Shown here piece after piece: positions 26,333 to 33,679 of a stretch of 64,000 bases of DNA. This DNA is from JAUIIK01 sp041390865. GTDB taxonomy: Bacteria > Chloroflexota > Chloroflexia > Thermomicrobiales > CFX8. Under the pieces are notes generated by a model. The model did no database searches. It saw only the letters and a list, made by a program, of their open reading frames with translations, and was not told the origin of the DNA. The stretch is from NCBI GenBank assembly GCA_041390865.1, contig JAWKPC010000004.1:124001-188000 (forward strand), written 5' to 3'. Each line of letters starts with the position of its first letter. Position 1 is the first letter of the stretch. Made by a program: the position numbers and the translations under genes.

Positions 26333-26887
26333 ATGACCGAAATAGGTGCCTACCGGCGCATGATCCACGGAGCATCGAACAACCTCCGCGATGCCGTCGC
26401 GAGCGTCAGCGACGAGGATTTCGGAAAGCGCCCGGTTGAGGGCGCGAACCCGGTCAACTTCATCTACTTCCACGTCCTGCGGCACTGGGATCGCGACATC
26501 AACATCTACATTCAACAACAGGATCCGGCAGCCGACGCCTGGCATCGCCACGGCATGAGCGAAGCGCTTGACTACGAGCCGGTCGGAAAAGGCAGCGAGG
26601 GTATTGGTACGGGATACGGCTATTCCGACGCGGAAGTCGACGGCCTGCCGACCGATCCCAAGGACCTCCGGCGGTATCAAGACATCCTCGAACGAGAGAC
26701 GGAAGACCTGCTCGATAGACTCGATCCAGAGACACTCGACGATCCGATGGAGCTCGAAGGCCGCGCTTACAGCATCGGCCAGCGGTTGCGTCACCTCGTC
26801 GCGCATACCTACCTCCATCTGGGCGATATCGAATACGCCAAGGGACTTCTCGGCGCACCCGCCGGCGACTTTCCAACCCTCGAGTAG
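26333..26887 (+). CDS. DinB-family four-helix protein (array member 6)
   Basis: 184 residues, close to members 1-4: FGKRPVEGANPVNFIYFHVLRHWDRDINIYIQQQ, AWHRHGMSEALDYEPVG and the end motif HLVAHTYLHLGDIEYAKGLLG. The ATG at 26333 is chosen because AGGGAG lies 6 bp upstream and the homology starts there; the frame is open to 26213. A 274-bp gap separates it from member 5, and its stop lies 10 bp before the carboxylase start, so it may be cotranscribed with that gene instead. Confidence 0.85.
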   Translation: MTEIGAYRRMIHGASNNLRDAVASVSDEDFGKRPVEGANPVNFIYFHVLRHWDRDINIYIQQQDPAADAWHRHGMSEALDYEPVGKGSEGIGTGYGYSDAEVDGLPTDPKDLRRYQDILERETEDLLDRLDPETLDDPMELEGRAYSIGQRLRHLVAHTYLHLGDIEYAKGLLGAPAGDFPTLE

Positions 26888-26897
26888 ATTGGCAGTT

Positions 26898-28481
26898 ATG
26901 TCCACCTCATCCCGTCCGGCGGCATTTCGGGAAGACTGGTACGAAGCGAACCTCGAACGGGTCGCCGATCTGCGCTCGCGCCTGGACCGCGTCGCCGAAG
27001 GCGGCGGCCCGCGCCGCAGGGAGCGCGACCGCGAACGCGGCAAGCTCCCGGTCCGGGAACGCATCGACAGGGTCATCGACGCGGGAACACCATTCCTGGA
27101 GCTCTCGCCCCTGGCCGCCGAGGGCATGTATGACGACGAGGTTCCTGCAGCAGGAATCATCACCGGCATCGGCCGGGTCGATGGCCAGCCGATCATGATC
27201 GTCGCCAACGATCCGACGGTCAAGGCCGGGACCTACTACCCGCAGACGGTCAAGAAGCACCTCAGAGCCCAGACGATCGCCTACGAAAACCGGCTTCCCT
27301 GCCTCTATCTCGTCGATTCCGGCGGCGCATTCCTGCCGCTGCAGAGCGAAGTCTTTCCCGACCGCGAGCACTTCGGCCGGATCTTCCACAACCAGGCAAA
27401 CCTCTCTGCGGCCGGAATCCGCCAGATCGCGGCCGTCCTCGGCTCCTGCACCGCCGGCGGCGCCTACGTTCCGGCGATGTCGGACGAGTCGATCATCGTC
27501 CGCGGCAACGGCACGATCTTCCTCGGCGGGCCGCCGCTGGTCAAAGCGGCGACCGGAGAAGAGATTAGCGCCGAAGAGCTTGGCGGGGCCGACGTCCACG
27601 GTCGGATCAGCGGCGTCGTCGACTACATCGCCGATAGCGAGGAGGAAGCCCTCCGACTCGCTCGGCGTCTGCTCCAGGTTCGTGGCACGACAGCCCCGGA
27701 GCTGCCCTGGGAGCGGCGCGAGACCCGCGATCCGGAAGGAGATCCGGAACATCTCCTCGGTCTGATGCCGCCCGATCCCCGGATGCCCTCCGATCCCCGG
27801 CCAATCCTCCAGCACATCCTCGACGGCGGCGTGCTCGACGAGTTCAAAGAGGAGTACGCCGAGACGATCGTTTGCGGCTACGGGCATCTGTTCGGCATAC
27901 CGGTCGGCGTTCTGGCAAACAACGGCGTCCTGTTCAGCGACTCGGCTCGCAAGGCGACGCACTTCATCATGCTCTGCACCCAGCAGAAGATCCCGCTGCT
28001 GTTCGTCCAGAACATCACCGGCTTCCTCGTTGGACGCGAAGCCGAATACGGCGGCATCGCCCGGGACGGCGCGAAGATGGTCGCCGCCGTCGCGACGGCG
28101 AAAGTCCCGAAGATCACCCTGATCACCGGCGCCAGCTATGGCGCCGGCAACTACGCCATGTCCGGCCGGGGTTACGATCCGCGCTTCCTCTTCACCTGGC
28201 CGACCTCGCGGACCGCCGTCATGGGCGGCGAGCAGGCAGCCGGCGTCCTGACAACTATCCGCAGCCGCGGACAGGAACTCTCGGCCGAAGAAGAAGCGGA
28301 AATGAAGCAGGAGATCCTGAGCCGCTACGAGCGGGAGACCGAGCCCTACTTCAGCACCGCCCGCCTCTGGGACGACGGCGTCATCGACCCGCGCGACACC
28401 CGCACCGTCCTCGGGCTGGCCCTGGAAACCTGCCTCAACGCGCAGATCGAGGAGACGAAGCTTGGAGTGCTGCGGGTATAG
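26898..28481 (+). CDS. Acyl-CoA carboxylase carboxyltransferase (beta) subunit, methylcrotonyl-CoA carboxylase type
   Basis: Transfers CO2 from carboxybiotin to an acyl-CoA. 527 residues with the two crotonase-like carboxyltransferase halves. The N-terminal half has VDSGGAFLPLQSEVFPDREHFGRIFHNQA and GSCTAGGAYVPAMSDE, a hallmark of MCC beta chains. The C-terminal half has QNITGFLVGREAEYGGIARDGAKMVAA and GASYGAGNYAMSGRGYDPRF with WPTSRTAVMGGEQAAGVL. The biotin carboxylase partner is not in the window. Leucine or isoprenoid breakdown is the likely pathway, but other acyl-CoAs are possible. Confidence 0.92.
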   Translation: MSTSSRPAAFREDWYEANLERVADLRSRLDRVAEGGGPRRRERDRERGKLPVRERIDRVIDAGTPFLELSPLAAEGMYDDEVPAAGIITGIGRVDGQPIMIVANDPTVKAGTYYPQTVKKHLRAQTIAYENRLPCLYLVDSGGAFLPLQSEVFPDREHFGRIFHNQANLSAAGIRQIAAVLGSCTAGGAYVPAMSDESIIVRGNGTIFLGGPPLVKAATGEEISAEELGGADVHGRISGVVDYIADSEEEALRLARRLLQVRGTTAPELPWERRETRDPEGDPEHLLGLMPPDPRMPSDPRPILQHILDGGVLDEFKEEYAETIVCGYGHLFGIPVGVLANNGVLFSDSARKATHFIMLCTQQKIPLLFVQNITGFLVGREAEYGGIARDGAKMVAAVATAKVPKITLITGASYGAGNYAMSGRGYDPRFLFTWPTSRTAVMGGEQAAGVLTTIRSRGQELSAEEEAEMKQEILSRYERETEPYFSTARLWDDGVIDPRDTRTVLGLALETCLNAQIEETKLGVLRV

Positions 28482-28490
28482 GGAGCGGAC

Positions 28491-28534
28491 CTCACCCACA
28501 ACCCCCTCTCCCACTGCTTCGCGGGGAGAGGGGG
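28491..28534. repeat. CCCTCTCCC/GGGAGAGGG palindrome (copy 4)
   Basis: CTCACCCACAACCCCCTCTCCC, then a GCTTCGC centre and GGGGAGAGGGGGC, 10 bp after the carboxylase stop. Confidence 0.8.
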
Positions 28535-28569
28535 CTCCGATCGGGCGCGAGTCGCGCTGGCTGGATTTC

Positions 28570-28628
28570 TCCCCTCTCCCCCGCTGGAGCGTAGCGGAAG
28601 CGTGTGGGAGAGGGGCCGGGGGTGAGGG
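28570..28628. repeat. CCCCTCTCCC/GGGAGAGGGG palindrome (copy 5)
   Basis: Same family as copy 4, with an extra inner stem GGAGCGTAGCGGAAGC, ending GGGGGTGAGGG. Copies 4 and 5 lie in tandem between convergent genes and may act as a bidirectional transcription stop. Confidence 0.8.
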
Positions 28629-28703
28629 AATACGCCGCCATCCTCGCCAGCACCGACGAGACTGCCTGGTGCTGACACGTCCCGCCGTGGCTACGGAGAA
28701 GCG

Positions 28704-29390
28704 TCAGACCAGCACATAGCCCTGGTCTTTGACAATATCGAGCAGGTCCAGGATCTCGGAGGTCGAGCGAAGTTTGGTCAGGCCGTGAGCCAGGTTACCG
28801 GACGTGTCGGATCCGGCCTCGTTGGTGGTTGCGACCACCGCATCGGAGGCGACGAGGCTGGCGATGCTCCGGTCGGCCAGCTCGTAGCAGGTCTGGCGAA
28901 TGCCGTAGTCATACATCGTTCCGGCAATGATGACCGAATGAATCGCGCGCTCCACCAGATGAAACGTGAACCCGGAACTGCTGAGCGCGCCCCAACCTTC
29001 CTTCACGTAGATGTGGTCGTGGTCGGCAGGCTGCCAGCGGTCGGGGAATCTCCAGTCAGGCCCGTCAACCTCCCAGGTCCATCCCATCGCTTCCTGCAGC
29101 GCAGTGTGGGTCGGGTTCGGAGAAAGCGCCATGCATGCGTAGACAACTTCGATCCCGGCACGACGGCAGGATTCCGCAAGCACCGGGAAGTTGCCGGAAA
29201 CGAGATCCAGCGTCTCGAAGTACTCGTCGAACTCGCGGTCCAGCGCCTCGTCTCGGGCCTTGCGGGCCAGCCAACCGTCAACTCCGTCCGCAAACGGGCT
29301 GTGAACGTCCTGGAGGATCAGGCAGGTGTGTGCCGGTTCCAACCGGATCGCTGGAACGTCATTCGTCAGACGTGTGAGTGGATGCCGCAC
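28704..29390 (-). CDS. Isochorismatase-fold hydrolase (Cys position replaced by Gly)
   Basis: 228-residue isochorismatase/nicotinamidase-fold protein. The first acid is in LILQDVHSPF and the Lys in YVKEGWGA. The usual nucleophile segment reads GTMYDYGIRQTCYELA, with Gly where amidohydrolases such as nicotinamidase have Cys. Gly at this site is what true isochorismatases (EntB/PhzD) have, so thiol-based amidase chemistry is unlikely. The start overlaps the 3' end of cydB by 32 bp; a shorter start is possible. The substrate is unknown, and the link to cytochrome bd may be only genomic. Confidence 0.78.
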   Translation of the reverse strand: MRHPLTRLTNDVPAIRLEPAHTCLILQDVHSPFADGVDGWLARKARDEALDREFDEYFETLDLVSGNFPVLAESCRRAGIEVVYACMALSPNPTHTALQEAMGWTWEVDGPDWRFPDRWQPADHDHIYVKEGWGALSSSGFTFHLVERAIHSVIIAGTMYDYGIRQTCYELADRSIASLVASDAVVATTNEAGSDTSGNLAHGLTKLRSTSEILDLLDIVKDQGYVLV

Positions 29391-30423
29391 GATGCTCTCC
29401 CATCAGGTCTAAGAGTACAAAGGCCTGCCGACCCTTGAAGATTCGATAGAGATAGTAAAGCGATGGAAAGAGAATCAGCGACCCGACCGCCAGCGCCCCG
29501 AGCATGAGCTGCAAGGTGATGTCCGGCGCGGCGGCCTCGTGGTAGCGCACATCGTCAACGACGAGATACGGACTCATTGACGCGCCCCATCCGAGCAGAA
29601 TGAAGGTTACCTGCAGGACGGCTAGCGTCCGGGCGAGGAAATAGCGCCGAGTCAGCAGCGCACCGATCGTACCGACTGCAGCGATCGCCGTACCGATCTG
29701 GAGAGGCCAGGTCCACCAGGAGTTCAACAGCTCTTCCCGGATATGCTCGGCGTGATCGCCCGAGAGCAGGACCACGAGTAAGGCGAACGCTCCGAGAGCG
29801 ATCGCCGAAAGCAACGCGCGGCGTCGAAAGTCCTCCTGAAGATCCGGTTGGCCGACCGTCTCGACAGTGAGAAAGATCGCGGCGATATAGGCGAAGAGGA
29901 CCAGCGTGAAACCACCGACGGCGAACGGATAGACGCCGAGCCAGGAGTTGAACCATCCGCTGGTGATCAAGCCATCCTCGATATCGATATCCCCGGAGGA
30001 CAGGCCGGCGATGATCGTCCCGAGCATGATCGGGGTGATCGTGCTCGAGATCGCGAAGACTCTGCCCCATCGATGCTGAACTCTGTCGTCGGGCCGGTCA
30101 TAGGCGCGAAACACGAACGATGCGCCGCGCAGGACGATACCGACCAGCATGATCGTCACCGGAACGTGCAGCGCGGTCATGATCGCCGAGAAGGCCGGTG
30201 GGAAGCCGGTGAACAGAATCACGACGACGAGTATCAGCCAGACATGATTCGCTTCCCAGATCGGGGCGATCGCCTGCTCGATAACCCGCCGCTGTCTCGC
30301 AGCGTGCGGGCCCCGCGCAAGGAGATCCCAGATGCCCGCCCCGAAGTCGGCGCCGCCCAGGACGGCATAGCCGATCAGGGAGATCAGCATCACGGCAGCG
30401 GCGGTCAGCTCAAGCGTTGGCAT
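29359..30423 (-). CDS. cydB: Cytochrome bd ubiquinol oxidase subunit II
   Basis: Membrane partner of CydA in the bd-type terminal oxidase that reduces O2 to water with quinol electrons. 354 residues with about eight TM helices. Family motifs are GYAVLGGADFGAGIWDLLARG at the N-terminus, APIWEANHVWLILVVVILFTGFPPAF, and GWGASMSPYLVVDD in the C-terminal half. The ATG overlaps the cydA stop by 14 bp, so the pair is translationally coupled. No cydX or cydDC is seen next to it. Confidence 0.95.
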   Translation of the reverse strand: MPTLELTAAAVMLISLIGYAVLGGADFGAGIWDLLARGPHAARQRRVIEQAIAPIWEANHVWLILVVVILFTGFPPAFSAIMTALHVPVTIMLVGIVLRGASFVFRAYDRPDDRVQHRWGRVFAISSTITPIMLGTIIAGLSSGDIDIEDGLITSGWFNSWLGVYPFAVGGFTLVLFAYIAAIFLTVETVGQPDLQEDFRRRALLSAIALGAFALLVVLLSGDHAEHIREELLNSWWTWPLQIGTAIAAVGTIGALLTRRYFLARTLAVLQVTFILLGWGASMSPYLVVDDVRYHEAAAPDITLQLMLGALAVGSLILFPSLYYLYRIFKGRQAFVLLDLMGEHRAASTHTSDE

Positions 30424-31756
30424 GCTGTCGCTCGCCGCTCAATTGTCCGGCTGATTCCTCCTCGCGCGGCTCGATCACGACCTGGCGGTAGAGCAGCCAG
30501 GCGGTCGCGATCGAGAGGAGAACGTAGAGCACCGTGAAGCTGATGAACGGGACATAGAGATTGGGAACCTGAGTCACGGCGTCCTCGGTTCGGAGGATCT
30601 CGTAGATGACCCACGGCTGGCGTCCGACCTCGGTCACGACCCAGCCTGCTTCGACGGCAACGAATCCCAGCGGACCGCAAGCCATGATCGCCCACTGGAA
30701 CCACGGATGGGTCGGCAATCTTCGACGGCGCCAGTACTGCCAGGCGCCCCACAATCCGACGCCCATCAACGTGAATCCGATCCCGACCATGATCTGGAAG
30801 GCCAGGTGAACGATCGTGACCGGCGGTTGCTCATCCTCGGGAATCTGATCCAGGCCAGTCACCTCGGCGTTCGGGTCGTGATGGGCCAGCAAGCTCAGGC
30901 CGTAAGGTATCTCGATACCGAGGCGCGTCGTACGGCTGCGTTCGTCGGGAATCCCGCCGATCGTCAGCGCTGCCCCTTCCGTCGTCTCCCAGTGCGCTTC
31001 GAGCGCCGCGAGCTTGGCGGGCTGGTGCTCGGCGACGAAGCGGGCGCTGATATCGCCGCTCAATGGCTGGATGACTGCAGTGACGACGCCGACGGCGAGC
31101 GCGATGCCGATCGCCTTGCGGTGAAAGTCGCTGTCCGGATTGCGCCGCAGCAACGCAGTATGAATCGCCGCTACCGCGAACGCCGTCGCCAGGAATGCGG
31201 CAATGGTCATGTGCAGCGTCTGGTGAAACGCGGCCGGGTTGAACATGGCGGCGACCGGATCGATATTGACTGGCTCGCCGTCGACGAGATCGAAGCCAGT
31301 CGGCTGATTCATCCAGGCATTGGCCATCACGACGAAAATGCCGGAGAGCGTTCCGCTCAACGCGACCATCCAGCCGGCGAACCAGTGGGCCTTTCGGCCA
31401 ACCCGATCCCAGCCGTAGAGATAGATCCCGAGGAAGATTGCTTCGGTGAAGAACGCAAACCCTTCGAGCGAGAACGGCATGCCGATCAGCGAACCGGACC
31501 ACTCCATGAAGCGCGGCCAGAGCAGGCCGAGTTCGAAGGAGAGAACGGTGCCGGATACGGCGCCGACGGCGAAGAGAATCGCCGTCCCTTTGGCCCAGCG
31601 GCGGGCAAGCTTGTAGTAGGCCTCGTTGCCGGTGCGCAGCCAGAGCCCCTCGGCGATGACCATCAGGAGCGGCATCGCAATACCGATCGAGGCAAAGATG
31701 ATGTGGAAACCCAGCGACATAGCCATCTGGGAGCGGGCGGCGAGCAGGTCGCTCAT
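30410..31756 (-). CDS. cydA: Cytochrome bd ubiquinol oxidase subunit I
   Basis: Haem-bearing subunit with b558, b595 and d sites. 448 residues. The N-terminal SLGFHIIFASIGIAMPLLM has the haem-ligand His, ALSGTLSGIFVVMANAWMNQPTGF is highly conserved, and FHQTLHMTIAAFLATAFAVA holds the second ligand His. The short quinol loop is that of the CioA/short-Q-loop group. The ATG at 31756 begins the conserved SDLLAARSQMAMSLGFH region; the frame is open to 31888 but without family signal. A CRP-type site lies 61 bp upstream. Confidence 0.95.
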   Translation of the reverse strand: MSDLLAARSQMAMSLGFHIIFASIGIAMPLLMVIAEGLWLRTGNEAYYKLARRWAKGTAILFAVGAVSGTVLSFELGLLWPRFMEWSGSLIGMPFSLEGFAFFTEAIFLGIYLYGWDRVGRKAHWFAGWMVALSGTLSGIFVVMANAWMNQPTGFDLVDGEPVNIDPVAAMFNPAAFHQTLHMTIAAFLATAFAVAAIHTALLRRNPDSDFHRKAIGIALAVGVVTAVIQPLSGDISARFVAEHQPAKLAALEAHWETTEGAALTIGGIPDERSRTTRLGIEIPYGLSLLAHHDPNAEVTGLDQIPEDEQPPVTIVHLAFQIMVGIGFTLMGVGLWGAWQYWRRRRLPTHPWFQWAIMACGPLGFVAVEAGWVVTEVGRQPWVIYEILRTEDAVTQVPNLYVPFISFTVLYVLLSIATAWLLYRQVVIEPREEESAGQLSGERQHANA

Positions 31757-31784
31757 GCCTGACCTTCCGGGGCGGATAGATCGG

Positions 31785-31832
31785 GATCTACCCACACAAA
31801 CAAGCCGGATAAATCCTGTGAACGGTATCACA
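31785..31832 (-). promoter_or_regulatory. CRP/FNR-family site and promoter of cydAB
   Basis: At 31817-31832 the bases TGTGA-N6-TCACA form a perfect consensus for CRP-type regulators. On the minus strand a -10-like TAGATC follows at 31785-31790, putting the site centre near -46, close to a class II activator position. Confidence 0.65.
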
Positions 31833-31930
31833 ATGCCGGGCGCGCCCGATCTGCACTGAGTATATTTCCGCTGTACGATTGTCACCACATCACAAGCTCA
31901 GCAGGAAACGTCACGGCGGGGAAGATCTCA

Positions 31931-32764
31931 GTGCAACCGGACCTGAACAGCTACAAGCAACAGCAGCGGCAGAACTGGGGATCCTCGATCGGGCTCCACA
32001 GGCTCTCGGGCCACTTCCTGCCAGCTTCCCGGCGATTGATCGACTGGCTGGAAATCAGCGCCGACGACACCGTCCTGGATATCGCGACCGGCACCGGCAG
32101 GACCGCTGTCCTCGCCCGGGCCACCGGCGCGACCGTCGAGGGACAGGATCTCTCGCCGGTCCTGATCGGCGAAGCCGAGCACTTCGCCCTTGCCAGCGGC
32201 TTTCCCGACATTAGCCTGACCGAATCGGATGCCGAGGACCTGCCTTATCCGCCGGAGAACTTTACCGTCGTCGTCTCGACCTTCGGCGCGATCCACGCTC
32301 CCCGCCCTGACATCGTTAGCGCCGAGATCAACCGCGTCCTGGTCTATGGAGGCAGGCTCGGCCTGGCAGCCTGGACGTACGATTCGGAGATCTACCAGCT
32401 TGCCAGGCTGGTACCGGGATCGGACACCAGCGTGCGCGGTGCAGTGAATCCCAGCGAGTGGGGCCGCCGGGAACGCATTCGCGAGTTCATTAGCCAGCGA
32501 TTCTTCCCGACCCTCGAATTCGAAGATGGGACGCTGGAGATCAGCTACCCGACCGTCGACGCGGCATGGCGAGACTGGTCACGGAACTACGGACCGATCC
32601 GGGCCGCCTACCAGGCGATACCGCTCCGGAACCGGGATGCTGTCGATCAGGCGGCCCGGGAATACTTTTCCCGCTGGGCGGACGGGTCCGGCGCGGTGAC
32701 CTGGCCGGTGTCCTACCTGTTGATCAAAACGACAAAGGTCAGCCTCAGCCAGCGGATGGGCTAG
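31931..32764 (+). CDS. Class I SAM-dependent methyltransferase
   Basis: 277 residues with a Rossmann SAM fold of the UbiE/Methyltransf_11 type: motif I VLDIATGTGRTAVLA, acidic residue in VEGQDLSP, motif II AEDLPYPPENFTVVVSTFGAIHAPRP and INRVLVYGGRLGLAAWT. The N-terminal QQRQNWGSSIGLHRLS is common in ubiquinone/menaquinone-like methylases. The C-terminal domain (REFISQRFFPTLEFE) is substrate-specific and not recognised. GTG start. Divergent from cydAB, with the CRP site between, so shared control is possible. Confidence 0.88.
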   Translation: MQPDLNSYKQQQRQNWGSSIGLHRLSGHFLPASRRLIDWLEISADDTVLDIATGTGRTAVLARATGATVEGQDLSPVLIGEAEHFALASGFPDISLTESDAEDLPYPPENFTVVVSTFGAIHAPRPDIVSAEINRVLVYGGRLGLAAWTYDSEIYQLARLVPGSDTSVRGAVNPSEWGRRERIREFISQRFFPTLEFEDGTLEISYPTVDAAWRDWSRNYGPIRAAYQAIPLRNRDAVDQAAREYFSRWADGSGAVTWPVSYLLIKTTKVSLSQRMG

Positions 32765-32852
32765 CAAGCAGCAGCCAGCCATCTTCTCAACGCTGGGCCG
32801 AAGATATGCTTCCTGCCCCGACAAGACGGCCCGCACCGAAAGCAGGACGACG

Positions 32853-33143
32853 GTGATCGAACGCTCCCACGCCTTCATCGTTCCGGTCCTGATCGTGGCG
32901 TTGCTGACCGTTGGCGGTGCGTTGCTTCTCCAGGCATTCGCGGATGGTGACCGGGAGATCCTCGTCTATATGTTCATCATCTCGGTCGTCAGCGCGACTG
33001 TCACGCTCCCCATCCGGGGAATCCCGAAAAGCCCTTCCGGCTGGCTTATCCCGATCGCGATCGCATTCGGACCGGCGTATCTCCTCGCCATCTACATCGC
33101 GGTGGTTTTATCAACATCTCCCGGCATGCTCGTCGCAGCCTGA
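32853..33143 (+). CDS. Small membrane protein, unknown function
   Basis: 96 residues with three hydrophobic segments (about 8-28, 37-53 and 64-88) separated by short polar loops (DGDRE, IRGIPKSPSGW). No family motif is seen. GTG start at 32853, 88 bp after the methyltransferase stop, with a purine-rich AGGACGACG upstream. It is at the edge of a gene-free region holding a MITE-like element. Confidence 0.55.
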   Translation: MIERSHAFIVPVLIVALLTVGGALLLQAFADGDREILVYMFIISVVSATVTLPIRGIPKSPSGWLIPIAIAFGPAYLLAIYIAVVLSTSPGMLVAA

Positions 33144-33214
33144 TACTGATTCCCGGAGAAATCGACGTGATGGAACACTGTTGACGGCAACAAACAGCCT
33201 GATCGTGTATAGGC

Positions 33215-33495
33215 GTGATGAATCGTGCCCTTCATGCATCAAGTTAGGCGTTCATCGGCGGCAGTGGACCGCTGCCACTCCGGTAGAGACATGCCGCCGG
33301 CGCGTCTCGCTTGCGACACCATCGTGTTTCCGGGAATGCGACTGGTGCTGGTACGGAGACGCGCCGGCGGCACGTCTCTACTGGACCGACGACGTGTGAT
33401 TCCCGGGCAGATCGGCCGGGATGCTGGTCGCAGGAAGCAGCCGCTACTCTCTGCAACGTCCCTTAACTTGATGCATGAAGCGCGTGGTTCATCGC
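33215..33495. mobile_element. MITE-like non-autonomous element (281 bp)
   Basis: The ends are 32-nt terminal inverted repeats (33215-33246 and 33464-33495) with 27 matches, including a perfect inner 17 nt, CTTCATGCATCAAGTTA. No transposase gene lies inside. The interior carries a second smaller inverted-repeat element. I could not identify a convincing target-site duplication. Confidence 0.6.
33283..33381. repeat. Inverted-repeat element, GACGCGCC family (copy 2), nested
   Basis: 26-nt arms at 33283-33308 (GTAGAGACATGCCGCC then GGCGCGTCTC) and 33356-33381 with one mismatch. Same family as 14609-14702, and similar in length (99 versus 94 bp). Confidence 0.78.
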
Positions 33496-33632
33496 GTCCA
33501 TACGAGTCTCCTGTGGAAACCGTATAAGTGAAGCCGATGAAGTCCCATCCGTGGCGGTGTCGACGGTCGTCCGTGGCGACGCATTGTGGCGGAGCACGAC
33601 GGCTCGCGGCTCCTCAGGCCGCAAGGAGAATA

Positions 33633-33656
33633 CCCGGATGCCTGGTGGCATCCGGG
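33633..33656 (-). terminator. Terminator hairpin after lon
   Basis: 10-bp stem CCCGGATGCC/GGCATCCGGG with a 4-nt loop, 23 bp after the lon stop (33680). On the minus strand it is followed by TATTCTCC. Confidence 0.6.
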
Positions 33657-33679
33657 TTTGTGATTCTCTACTGAACGGG

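Larger units (their letters stand above)
33144..33679. other. Gene-free region with MITE-like element and lon terminator
   Basis: 536 bp. No coding frame on either strand looks real. It contains the inverted-repeat element 33215-33495 with a nested element, and the hairpin after lon near 33633. Confidence 0.7.

Noticed and set aside
26907..28514. Long minus-strand open frame opposite the carboxylase subunit.
   Set aside because: Same shadow effect; the plus-strand frame has full carboxyltransferase motifs.
33244..33456. Short frames inside the MITE-like element (for example 70 codons on the minus strand).
   Set aside because: They arise from the inverted repeats, lack ribosome sites and resemble no protein.
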